Positions 26,266 to 35,400 of a DNA stretch of 37,802 nt are shown piece by piece. This stretch comes from CAZGQY01 sp964528035 (GTDB taxonomy: Bacteria > Pseudomonadota > Gammaproteobacteria > Methylococcales > UBA1147), in the NCBI GenBank assembly GCA_964528035.1, contig CAZGQY010000018.1, positions 1-37,802 of the forward strand, given 5' to 3'. Each line of letters opens with the position of its first letter. The first letter of the stretch is position 1. The translations under genes were made by a program, and so were the position numbers. The notes under the pieces were generated by a model. It was not told the origin of the DNA. It saw only the letters and a list, made by a program, of their open reading frames with translations, and did no database searches.

Positions 26266-27339
26266 TTAGGAGGGCTGACCCAGGCGTTCACGCTGGTAAC
26301 TACCATCTTGAACATGCTGGCACCATTCAAGGTTGGCAAGATACCACTCGACCGTTTTGCGTATTCCGGATTCAAAACTTTCCTCGGGAATCCATCCCAG
26401 CTCGGTGGCGATTTTGCTTGCATCAATCGCATAGCGATGGTCATGTCCGGGACGGTCTGTCACAAACTTAATCAAATCTTTATAGTGCTTAACACCTGTG
26501 GGTTTTTTTGCAGTCATATCATCGAGTAATGCACAAATAGTTTCTACCACGTATAAATTGGTTTTTTCGTTGTGGCCGCCAATGTTATAGGTTTCTCCAA
26601 CCTTACCTTCAGTTACTACTCTATAAAGAGCTTTGGCGTGGTCGTCTACATACAGCCAGTCTCTGATTTGATCCCCCTTGCCATAAACAGGTAATGGCTT
26701 ACCTTCGCGTGCGTTAAGGATTATCAGAGGGATCAGTTTTTCAGGAAAATGGTAGGGGCCATAGTTATTGGAACAGTTAGTGACCACTGTCGGCAATCCG
26801 TAGGTACGCAACCAGGCCCGCACCAAGTGGTCGGAGGCTGCTTTAGAGGCTGAATAAGGGCTACTGGGTTCATACGGCGTGGTCTCTACGAATAAATCAT
26901 CAGTGTTATGCAGGTCACCGTATACTTCATCTGTACTGATGTGGTGGAATCGAAAGGCCGCTTTCGAATTGTCTGATAAACCATTCCAGTATTGGCGAGT
27001 GGCTTCAAGTAAGCAATAGGTGCCTACAATATTTGTTTCAATAAACGCGGCGGGGCCATCTATCGAACGGTCAACGTGGCTTTCCGCGGCAAGATGCATG
27101 ACAGCATTTGGTTTGTAGCGTGCGAAAGTATTGTCAAGTGCGGCCTGATCACAGACATCAACACGTTCAAAGTGGTAGCGATCAGAGCTTGCCACCGACT
27201 GTAACGATTCAAGGTTGCCTGCATAGGTTAATTTATCCACATTAACAACGCTGTCAGCCGTATTGTTGATAATATGCCTAATGACGGCTGAGCCTATAAA
27301 ACCGGCACCTCCGGTGACTACAATTGTTCGCGATAACAT
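26266..27339 (-). CDS. rfbB: dTDP-glucose 4,6-dehydratase
   Basis: Converts dTDP-glucose to dTDP-4-keto-6-deoxyglucose in the cytoplasm, the second step of the dTDP-deoxysugar pathway. The extended SDR protein of 357 residues has the NAD-binding GGAGFIG (10-16), dehydratase residues T136-D137-E138 in STDEVYGDL, and Y162-x3-K166 in YSASKAASDH. NNYGPYHFPEKLIPL and DHAKALYRV are standard RfbB segments. It lies 177 bases downstream of the GT2 gene on the same strand and its partner rfbA is four genes upstream. The absence of rfbC and rfbD here suggests a product other than dTDP-rhamnose, at least from this locus. Confidence 0.95.
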   Translation of the reverse strand: MLSRTIVVTGGAGFIGSAVIRHIINNTADSVVNVDKLTYAGNLESLQSVASSDRYHFERVDVCDQAALDNTFARYKPNAVMHLAAESHVDRSIDGPAAFIETNIVGTYCLLEATRQYWNGLSDNSKAAFRFHHISTDEVYGDLHNTDDLFVETTPYEPSSPYSASKAASDHLVRAWLRTYGLPTVVTNCSNNYGPYHFPEKLIPLIILNAREGKPLPVYGKGDQIRDWLYVDDHAKALYRVVTEGKVGETYNIGGHNEKTNLYVVETICALLDDMTAKKPTGVKHYKDLIKFVTDRPGHDHRYAIDASKIATELGWIPEESFESGIRKTVEWYLANLEWCQHVQDGSYQRERLGQPS

Positions 27340-27516
27340 TGCGTACGCCCTAATTGATAGTTATATACAGAAACCCTATGCTGATCGCGCATGTTATCAA
27401 GTTACCGAGAGGTGTATCCAGTATTTTCTTGAATCTATGACCGAACCAGTGCTCACTTTGAATGCTGATTTTAAGGTTTGGGGTGGAAAGTCTAATTCTA
27501 AGTAGCGGATACTGTA

Positions 27517-28476
27517 TTAAGTGCTCCGTTTTACTAACATGCCCACTGCATTTTTGGCGTCCTGCAGATAAAATTGCTTGTTCCAGTTGAGAGACCGTAA
27601 AATCTCGACCAGGCAGGAAAGTTTTTGTGAGCAACGCAGGGGAGCACGTAGCACCGATTTCGTGTTTTCGTACAGGCGTCGCCAATACGGCATGACGAAA
27701 TTAGCAGATTTTGATGCATCGTACCAACGTGTAAAACCCTGGTCACCGCCGGTTGCAACAGTAGACCGCTCTGCATGTTCGCGATGATAGAACATGCATT
27801 CCGGAATCTGATGGAACTGTCCGGCAAGTGCAAGCTGTCCAAGCATAACCAGGTCGGATCCTACATAGCCACCTATCAGTGGTGTGTTGCGCAGAGTATC
27901 AGTGCGAATGACACCAAATACTTCGTGTACGATATGTCCGCCACACGCGTACAGCAGGAATACTTTATTAAAGGGGGCCTGCAGAACATCGACTGGAAAC
28001 TTGTATTCGCCGAGATCTTTTCCGTTTTCATCAATGAAATTAGTATAAGTAAAGCATAGTGCGACGGAAGGTTTGGTATCGAGAATATGAACGCAACTTT
28101 TTATGAAATCGGGGTGGTGCAGGTCGTCGTGTGCAGCCCACTTGAAATACTCGCCCTGCGCCTGATGTACAGTGTTATTGAAATTCCAGGCCGCGCCACG
28201 GTTGGTCTCGCTTCGACAATATTTTATCCTTGAATCCAGTTCGGCATATCGGCGGCAAATGGCAGGTGTTGAATCGGTGGATGCGTTGTCTGAAATAATC
28301 AGCTCGTAATCTGTAAAAGATTGAGCAAGAAGAGAGTCGATTGTCTCGGCCAGGTAGCGCTCACCGTTGTATACAGGCAGGCCGATACTGAGCTTGGGTG
28401 CTTTGTCATTGTTCATGTTTGGAATCTGTGGGTTGCTGTGTGGATAGGAATCAGGATTGGGTGAATAATGATTCAT
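27517..28476 (-). CDS. family 2 glycosyltransferase
   Basis: GT-A fold sugar transferase of 319 residues. It has LSIGLPVYNGERYL (29-42), SDNASTDST (62-70) for the nucleotide and AAHDD (114-118) for metal binding, followed by HHPDFI, all in register. The C-terminal third has WYDASKSANFVMPYWRRLYEN, common in GT2 proteins of O-antigen clusters. The start is uncertain. ATG 28476 lies inside the previous gene (26-base overlap) and adds a proline- and asparagine-rich 20-residue leader unlike family members. ATG 28416 starts just before the conserved core and may be the true start. Neither has a clear ribosome site. Confidence 0.88.
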   Translation of the reverse strand: MNHYSPNPDSYPHSNPQIPNMNNDKAPKLSIGLPVYNGERYLAETIDSLLAQSFTDYELIISDNASTDSTPAICRRYAELDSRIKYCRSETNRGAAWNFNNTVHQAQGEYFKWAAHDDLHHPDFIKSCVHILDTKPSVALCFTYTNFIDENGKDLGEYKFPVDVLQAPFNKVFLLYACGGHIVHEVFGVIRTDTLRNTPLIGGYVGSDLVMLGQLALAGQFHQIPECMFYHREHAERSTVATGGDQGFTRWYDASKSANFVMPYWRRLYENTKSVLRAPLRCSQKLSCLVEILRSLNWNKQFYLQDAKNAVGMLVKRST

Positions 28477-29620
28477 AATGTGTAGCCAGGCGCTTGCCTT
28501 GGGTCATTGCGTTAAACTCTGTGTCCATGCGTTTGCGAGCTGAATTGATCAGATGAATCCACTCATCGGGGTGTTCAATTAACCACCTAAGCTTTTCTTC
28601 AAGACCGTCTATATCCGCCTCATCGGCAAGCAATCCACTTTCTCCATCAATCAGTACTTCAGGAATGTCACAGTGGCGGGTACTTACCACGGGCATACCA
28701 GAAGCAGCCATATCGATTATTGTGACTGGAGCACCGCCTTCGCTATCACCGTCACTTGCCAAAACGCTCGGTGAAAGAAATACATGATGCCGATAGGCTT
28801 CTTCAATGAGTACACTATAAGGTTGATATCCAAGTAGGCGGGTTTGTGATTCGAGTCCAGTGTGCTTCAATGTTTCCAGTATCTTAACTTTTTCACGTTT
28901 GCTGCGTTCCTGCTCTATACTATCGCCGATTATAGTAATTTCCAGTTGCTGTCCGGATTTTATCCGTGCCAGTGCCTGGATTGCGTTTGGTATGCCTTTT
29001 TTCTCCACGAATGTGCCGGAAATCAGTATCTGCAACGGTTCGCCAGGATTCCAGTTGCGTGGTTGGAATTTGATATTATCCAGTTTAACTCCAAGGTGAT
29101 GTACTCGCGCTTTCTCGTCTGGGCAACCCAGTTTAACCAGGCTGCTACGTAGGTAAGGGCCTTCACAAAGGAACAAATCAGCCTGTTCAAAAAGTTGTCG
29201 GTAACGTTCACGCCAGGCCGGTTCAATAGTTGGCAGTCGACTAATGTCATAACCGTAGAATGTGACGACGTGTTTTAGTGGCTTTTTTTGAGTAAGTGAC
29301 AGATTTGACCAGCCCCGATCACCAAAGTGAGAATGTAAAATATCAGCCTGGTTCTGGTGTATTTGTTTTTGCAGGAGTTGTGATTGACGCCATTGCTGAA
29401 TTTTCCAGGATTTTTGGCCAAGAAAATTCCATATGCCGTCAGTGTCTGCACTGATCAGGTTTCCAATTGGATACTGGTCGAGATTGTCAGCTTCATCACA
29501 TACCACATGGCTTTCCACATGCGGTGGTAAAGAACTCACCTGGGTGTATAGCCAGGACATGGTTTGCGATAACCACATCGACATGGAATGTACTACAGCA
29601 AGTTTTTGGTCGGGCTTCAT
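28451..29620 (-). CDS. family 4 glycosyltransferase
   Basis: GT-B fold retaining glycosyltransferase of 389 residues, related to colanic acid and exopolysaccharide enzymes of the WcaL/AmsK kind. The N-terminal domain has DILHSHFGDRG (93-103) and VTFYGYD (119-125). The C-terminal donor-binding domain begins around ILISGTFVEKKGI (198-210). FLSPSVLASDGDSEGGAPVTIID (281-303) has the acidic pair of GT4 enzymes, here E294 and D303, with one residue more than in the usual E-x7-E. ASGMPVVSTRHCDIPEV is the conserved follow-on. It ends 26 bases inside the GT2 gene, so the two are likely coupled. Sugar and linkage are unknown. Confidence 0.9.
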   Translation of the reverse strand: MKPDQKLAVVHSMSMWLSQTMSWLYTQVSSLPPHVESHVVCDEADNLDQYPIGNLISADTDGIWNFLGQKSWKIQQWRQSQLLQKQIHQNQADILHSHFGDRGWSNLSLTQKKPLKHVVTFYGYDISRLPTIEPAWRERYRQLFEQADLFLCEGPYLRSSLVKLGCPDEKARVHHLGVKLDNIKFQPRNWNPGEPLQILISGTFVEKKGIPNAIQALARIKSGQQLEITIIGDSIEQERSKREKVKILETLKHTGLESQTRLLGYQPYSVLIEEAYRHHVFLSPSVLASDGDSEGGAPVTIIDMAASGMPVVSTRHCDIPEVLIDGESGLLADEADIDGLEEKLRWLIEHPDEWIHLINSARKRMDTEFNAMTQGKRLATHYESLFTQS

Positions 29621-29674
29621 TTGCGGCTCAGAAGGCTGGCTGGTCGGGTAAGATTATGTCTGGTAAGTTTGTGC

Positions 29675-30859
29675 TCAGCCTAACACTCTATTTACCGCAG
29701 TAATCACGTCGTTAACATCGTCATCGGTTAATTTTGCTGACAATGGGAGGCTCACAGTCTGGCGACCGATTCGCATGGCATTCGGAAAGTCTTCCGGGTG
29801 CCATTGAAATTGTTCCTGGTAATACGGGTGTTCTGGAAGACTGAGATAATGGACACCGACACCGATGCCCTGGGCTGTCATGCCGTCAAGAAATGCGTCT
29901 CGAGAAATGCCCGTGTGAGCCTCATCCACAAGTATGGTATAAAGGTGGTAGCCATGCTTGGTGTTCGGCTCAACTGGCGCTGGTAAACCCAGTGGCAGGT
30001 CAGAAAACGCCTCATTGTATCGGTTCCACACTTTTTCACGTCGTTGCCAATAGGGTTCTATGCGAGCAAGTTGGTGGATGCCGATAGCGGCCTGTAGATC
30101 CATCATGTTATATTTAAAACCGACTTCTACGACTTGGTAATGCTTGAAACCTTTATCGCTGAATCGTTTCCAGGCATGTTTGCTCATACCATGTAGGGCC
30201 AGAATTTTTATGCGTTCCGCGTGTTCTTCGTTATTGCTGATGACCATGCCGCCTTCTCCAGTCACAATATTCTTTGTAACATAAAAACTCAGGCAGCCAA
30301 AAGCACCGAAAGTGCCGGCTTTTTTGCCTTTGTATTCAGTTTCGATAGCATGTGCACAGTCTTCTATCATAGTTAGTTTATTGTTTTCCACGATGCTTGA
30401 AAGGGCATCCATATCGCACGGCCGTCCGGCAAAATGAACCGGCAGTATCGCTCGTGTGCGATCACTTATCTTGGCTTTTATACCGGTCGGATCGATATTC
30501 ATGGTGAGTGGATCAACGTCGGCAAGTACGGGTGTTGCGCCAGCATGAAGAATGGCATTTACTGTGGCACAAAAAGTCATTGGTGTGGTGATGACTTCAT
30601 CGCCAGGTTCCAGGCCAGCGGCAAGAATGCTCAGATGCAGAGCGGCAGTGCAGGAATTGACGGCTACGGCGTGTTTGGTGGACTTGTATTTCAACATGGC
30701 CTGTTCGAAGCGTGCTACTTTGGGGCCTGTTCCCAACCAGCCACTATTCATAGTGTCCAGTATTTCCTGAATTTCCGGATCCTCAATCGCGGGAGCGCCG
30801 AAAACCAAAAACCGGTCTTTTTCTCGAACAGGGGGTGTGGCATTCTCTGGTTTATTCAT
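29675..30859 (-). CDS. DegT/DnrJ/EryC1/StrS-family sugar aminotransferase (ArnB/PseC-like)
   Basis: PLP-dependent aminotransferase of 394 residues acting on nucleotide-linked keto sugars. The cofactor lysine is K196 in SFYVTKNIVTGEGG and the ring-nitrogen aspartate is D167 in MIEDCAHAI. SGWLGTGPKVARFE (39-52), SCTAALHL (69-76) and YKYNM-like FKYNMMDLQAAIG are typical. Overall it is closest to ArnB and PseC, from memory of those sequences. Because rfbA and rfbB supply dTDP-4-keto-6-deoxyglucose in the same run, amination at C4 to a dTDP-4-amino-4,6-dideoxyhexose is the likely job, but regiochemistry is inferred. An AGGA lies six bases before the ATG. Confidence 0.88.
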   Translation of the reverse strand: MNKPENATPPVREKDRFLVFGAPAIEDPEIQEILDTMNSGWLGTGPKVARFEQAMLKYKSTKHAVAVNSCTAALHLSILAAGLEPGDEVITTPMTFCATVNAILHAGATPVLADVDPLTMNIDPTGIKAKISDRTRAILPVHFAGRPCDMDALSSIVENNKLTMIEDCAHAIETEYKGKKAGTFGAFGCLSFYVTKNIVTGEGGMVISNNEEHAERIKILALHGMSKHAWKRFSDKGFKHYQVVEVGFKYNMMDLQAAIGIHQLARIEPYWQRREKVWNRYNEAFSDLPLGLPAPVEPNTKHGYHLYTILVDEAHTGISRDAFLDGMTAQGIGVGVHYLSLPEHPYYQEQFQWHPEDFPNAMRIGRQTVSLPLSAKLTDDDVNDVITAVNRVLG

Positions 30860-30917
30860 TTCTTGTCCTGGTTTTTTGCAATCCTGATCGGGAAGGTTGT
30901 TTTGGCTGGGTCGGGAA

Positions 30918-31784
30918 CTATCTTTTCAGAAGTTCAAGCAGGTATTTTCCATAATCGCTTTTCGCAAGCGGTTGAGCAATCGCTTCCAATTGCTCTGCAT
31001 TAATATAGTCCATATAGTATGCAATCTCTTCTGGACAGCAAATCTTGAGGCCTTGGCGTTCTCCAATAGTTTCGACAAAGGTCGATGCGGCCAGCAAGGA
31101 ACCTTGTGTTCCGGTATCCAGCCATGCTGTTCCACGCCCCAGAATTTCTACATGGAGCTGTTTTTGTTGCATGTAAAGCTCGTTAATACTGGTAATTTCG
31201 AGTTCGCCGCGTGGAGAAGGTTGTAGCGACTGAGCCATGGAGACAACCTGGTTGTCGTAGAAATAAAGTCCGGTGACGGCATATTGGGATTTCGGCTTGT
31301 TGGGTTTTTCCTCTATGCTGATTGCACGTTCCTGCTCGTCCAATTCTACAACGCCATATCGCTCAGGATCTTTGACCCGGTAAGCAAACACGGTTGCCCC
31401 ATCCTCGCGCATGGCAGCACGCTGCAGTTTCGGCGGCAGGTCGGTGCCGTAAAATATATTGTCTCCCAAAATAAGGCCACAACTGTCGGTGCCGATAAAT
31501 TGTTTGCCAATAATAAATGCTTGTGCCAATCCTTCCGGGGAGGCTTGCACGGCATAGGAAATATTCAGGCCAATTTTCCCACCGTCACCGAGTAAACTTT
31601 CGAATCGAGGGGTATCCTGTGGTGTGGATATGATAAGAATTTCGCGAATGCCTGCCAGCATTAAGGTTGACAGTGGATAGTAGATCATCGGTTTGTCGTA
31701 AACCGGGAGTAACTGTTTGGAAACGACTTGTGTCATCGGGTATAGACGGGTGCCAGACCCACCGGCAAGAATTATAGCTCTCAT
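30918..31784 (-). CDS. rfbA: glucose-1-phosphate thymidylyltransferase
   Basis: Makes dTDP-glucose from glucose-1-phosphate and dTTP, the first step of dTDP-deoxysugar synthesis. The product is 288 residues, the usual size. MRAIILAGGSGTRLYPMT opens it with the nucleotide-binding loop (8-14), K23 lies in VSKQLLPVYDKPMIYYP, and metal ligands D108 (LGDNIFYG) and D223 (WLDTGT) are present. VEEKP appears as IEEKPNKPKS. The ATG overlaps the stop of a short upstream frame as ATGA (31781-31784), so translation may be coupled. The gene starts the run rfbA, aminotransferase, GT4, GT2, rfbB, flippase. Confidence 0.95.
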   Translation of the reverse strand: MRAIILAGGSGTRLYPMTQVVSKQLLPVYDKPMIYYPLSTLMLAGIREILIISTPQDTPRFESLLGDGGKIGLNISYAVQASPEGLAQAFIIGKQFIGTDSCGLILGDNIFYGTDLPPKLQRAAMREDGATVFAYRVKDPERYGVVELDEQERAISIEEKPNKPKSQYAVTGLYFYDNQVVSMAQSLQPSPRGELEITSINELYMQQKQLHVEILGRGTAWLDTGTQGSLLAASTFVETIGERQGLKICCPEEIAYYMDYINAEQLEAIAQPLAKSDYGKYLLELLKR

Positions 31785-31999
31785 GAAACTGATGTCCGTT
31801 CGCTGTAATTGGTATCGATCCAGCCACTGCCATTGCAGGTGGCGTAAAAAATTGGTGCATATTCCTCCCGAATTTCATCAAGCATGAAACCACCACTGTT
31901 AAACTCAGTATAGCTGGCGAAATCGATACAGCCATCAAATATACCCGGGAAGCTATTGGAGATAAGAGATCGTCGCAAGGAAAAGTGGTTTTGAGTCAA
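31781..31999 (-). pseudogene. short unrecognised frame coupled to rfbA, probably a 3' gene remnant
   Basis: This frame is open from just after a stop at 32060-32062 to the TGA that overlaps the rfbA ATG. It encodes up to 92 residues but offers only a TTG at 31999 or an internal ATG as start, with no good ribosome site. The sequence is protein-like (for example FDGCIDFASYTEFNSGG and YAPIFYATCNGSGWIDTNYS), with two cysteines and no membrane segment, but I do not recognise the family. A poor start, a protein-like C-terminus and coupled overlap suggest the end of a once longer gene whose 5' part was lost. A true small gene cannot be excluded. Confidence 0.45.
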
Positions 32000-32062
32000 T
32001 GTTTTCGATCCATCAATTCGAAGTGGGCCAAAATCCGTTTTTACTGTAGGCTTTGATGTTTA

Positions 32063-32483
32063 AAGGGGCTTTCTTTAAGACCTGACCCCCCGAGACTTTA
32101 TAGTGATTCTTGTTTTTAGGCTGAAAATTAGGATTAATTGATTATACAATCATACCCAAATCCTGCAAGTGATGATTGGGAAGCAATTAATCGAACATGT
32201 CGACTAATTATTATTCTCAGTTTGATTGCCTGGAGTGGATCTGTGCAGTGATCTATAAGCAGAAAATTTATCATCCTGGATTAACTGTTTTGATTGATAA
32301 GGCAGGTGGAAATTATTCATTTTCAAGTTCTGATAGTGACCAGATTCATTTATATTAGTGCGGGTTCCACCACCCGGCATGGTTGCTCACGATCAATTGG
32401 AACCTTCGCAAAGTGGACGCTATTACTTGCCCACTTTGCAGAAGGGTCATAATTCTTGAACTGTTCGATAAACTGTTAAGGAT
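32063..32483. other. 420-base non-coding stretch with mobile-element-like motif
   Basis: No gene is supported here. The minus strand carries GGGGTCAGGTCTTAAAG around 32075-32090, a motif I associate with ends of RAYT/IS200-like insertion remnants in gammaproteobacteria; this is memory, not a search. A second dyad is GGTTCCA/TGGAACC around 32367-32405. The strong hairpin at 32403-32445 is listed separately. The stretch separates the rfbA run from the secreted repeat protein. Confidence 0.4.
32403..32445 (-). terminator. strong hairpin downstream of the secreted repeat-protein gene
   Basis: CCTTC plus GCAAAGTGG (32403-32416) pairs with CCACTTTGC plus GAAGG (32431-32445) to give a 14-base-pair stem broken by one bulged A, with a 14-base loop. 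It lies about 40 bases past the stop of the minus-strand gene. No long T-run follows, so it may be a factor-dependent terminator or a 3' stabilising hairpin. Confidence 0.5.
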
Positions 32484-35400
32484 TTACAGAACATGAAAAT
32501 AATCAACAAGAGCGGTATGTGCAGGATTGCTGCCTGCGGCATTTCCGGCAAATACTCCGACACTGGTTACAGTAGTAATATGGTTAAATGTAACCGCGTT
32601 CGTGAAGTTGGTGCCATCTGATGAGTATGAGTAAGTCCATTGGTTGCCTACGCGCCCAACTCGTAAGAACAATGGGCTTGTGTTTGCTATGACCTGATTG
32701 ACTCTAACGGTTGGCGAGCCATTTTCAAACGATGTGGCGAATATGTAAGTCTGGCTGCCGTTGCTGTAATAATCGAATCGTATGAAATTATTCGGATCTG
32801 TTTCAACCAGTATGCCTTGTATCTGATAAGCCTGAGAAACGGTTGAATCAAACTTGGCCTCGATTTCGAAATCGTCATCAACGACAGACTGCATAACCCG
32901 TGCAGAATCATTACCACTGGTCCACAGGTCATGGCTGGTGCCACCCGGTACAGAAATTTCAAGTTGTGAACCGTTGGTTGATGCGCTGCTGTCCCCGACA
33001 GGATCTACAAATGTCCAAAGTCCTGTGTCGAATGCACCGTTGAAATCGTCGGCAGTCACATTGCCTGCAGGTGCTCCCGGGTCATCGGTGGTAAATACGA
33101 GGTCACCACTAAAGCCGGTGTTTGCGCTACCGTCTGTTGAACTGGCTTCGTAATGATACTGTGTTGAGGCGCTTAAGCCAATTAAGGTAATGCTATGGCT
33201 GATAACCAGGTTGGTATCGTCTACCGATCCATTCTCGTAGGCACTGGTTGCACCGTACGCAACACTGCTGTCAGCAGCCTCGCTGGTGGTCCAGCTGATG
33301 GTGGCGCTGGTTTCAGTAGTCGATACTTGAACATTGCTGAGCGTCGGCGCTGTGGTGTCCGGGCCAGAACTACCACCACCCACAACGTGGAGATAATCCA
33401 CCAGGGCAGTATGTGCAGGGCTGCCAGCTGCGTTGCCAGCAAATAATCCAACCTCGGTAACCGTTGTTGTGTGGTTGAATGTTGCTGCGCTGCTAAAGTT
33501 GACGCCATCTGTTGAGTACGAATAAGTCCATTGGTCGCCAACACGTCCAACTCGCAGGAACAGCGGGCTTGTGTTAGCAATGGCCTGGTTTACTCGAACG
33601 GTGGGTGAACCACCAATAAAGGATGCGGCGAATATATAAGTCTGGCTGCCGTCGCTGTAATAATCGAATCGTATGAAATTATTCGGATCTGTTTCAACCA
33701 GGATGCCCTGTATCTGATAAGCCTGAGAAACGGTTGAATCAAACTTGGCCTCGATTTCAAAGTCGGTATCAACGACAGACTGCATAACCCGTGCAGAATC
33801 ATTACCACTGGTCCACAGGTCANNNNNNNNNNNNNNNNNNNNNNNNNNNNNNNNNNNNNNNNNNNNNNNNNNNNNNNNNNNNNNNNNNNNNNNNNNNNNN
33901 NNNNNNNNNNNNNNNNNNNNNNACCGATCCATTCTCGTAGGCACTGGTTGCACCGTACGCAACACTGCTGTCAGCAGTCTCGTTGGTGGTCCAGCTGATG
34001 GTGGCGCTGGTCTCAGTAGTTGATACTTGAACATTGCTGAGAGTCGGCGCTGTGGTGTCGCCGCCAACGGCTGTGGTGGCGAATGTCAGGTCGATTGATT
34101 GACTGGTGTTGCTGTTAATATCAGTTGACGATACGCTGTAATGGTATGTGCTTTCAGACGACAGCCCGGTCAGCGACAAGCTATGTTGAGACACTAGCGA
34201 TGAACTGCTGACAAATCCATTTTCATAGGCGCTGGTCGGTCCGAAATCGACACGGCTGTCGGAGCCTTCGTTTGTGTCCCAGGTTACCACAGCGCTGCTA
34301 GAAGATGCCGACACCTGGATGTTAGAGATTGCCGGCGGAGTGGTATCTGCCAGCGGTGTAACGTTAACATCGCCAATGCTTACATCAACATAATGAGCGA
34401 CCATGAGTAATGATCCCGTGGCGGTTTCAGAAAGGTTTTCACTATAAGTATGTGCCCAGGCTGAGGGTTCCGGACTGCCTGACGGCCACATTTTCAAGCT
34501 GTATTGGTGTCCGCCCGCGGTGGTTTCAGCACGCATTTTCATTGTATAAGTAACACCTGTAGGGAAACCGTAGCTGGTATCCTGCCATACTGGGTTACCC
34601 GTTCTACCCGACATCATTTCCAAAAATGTGTTGCTTCCATACCATCTGAACCAACCCAGTGAGCCCATTGGGTACCAACCATGTTTAGGCTGACTGGAAT
34701 CCCAGTCGACGTGGCCGGGCCAGCGAACCAGCAGTCCCAGGCCTGGCGCACTTCCGGGGCACAATCCTAAGTAACGGCAATCTGAATCGATATCGTTTAC
34801 GGTCAGTTCAACCGTTGCCTCATAGTTTTGCCACAAGACATCCCCAATGGCAATCAATCTATCGTAGCCAATCTGCTGAGTACGCAGTGCCCCGCCTTCG
34901 ATGCCCCATTGACCATCGACTATTTGAGCCGCATCCTGAATGTCGGTCACTGTAGCCCAGTCAACTGAATAGCTTGCTGGCCAGATGTTACTTCCTGGAA
35001 AGTTGACTTGTACGGTTTCCGTCGTGCTATATCCCAGTGAATCTGTAGCGACGATGTCAATATTATTAAGTCCTGCCGAAAGCTGATCAAATTCTATATC
35101 TACGTTAAAATCACCACTGTCCTGCAGTCGTTTTCCGTCAGCGCCTATGCTCAGATTTGACGTTGGCTGGCCATTCAATGAATAGGTCAACGAAGTTATT
35201 CCGTCAGCGTCGGATACATTGCCGAGGATATTGATGCAAGTCTGCGCTTCACCTAAATTACCGAAAGATTGTTGATTACCGTAAAACACATTCAATACAG
35301 GAAATGGTGAAGTGAGTACTTCATAATTTCCTGAAGTAGTAATATTTCCGGCACCATCTTCGGCAGTTATTCTAACGTTGTATAAAGTCTCCGGCAGAAG

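Noticed and set aside
32487..34060. CRISPR-like or other short direct repeat array
   Set aside because: The repeat unit is 891 bases, coding and in frame, so it is a protein domain duplication.
33820..34067. Separate start of a second secreted-protein gene at 34067
   Set aside because: The residues before the gap in that frame are the wrong frame of the fibronectin repeat; the true frame continues from the upstream part.
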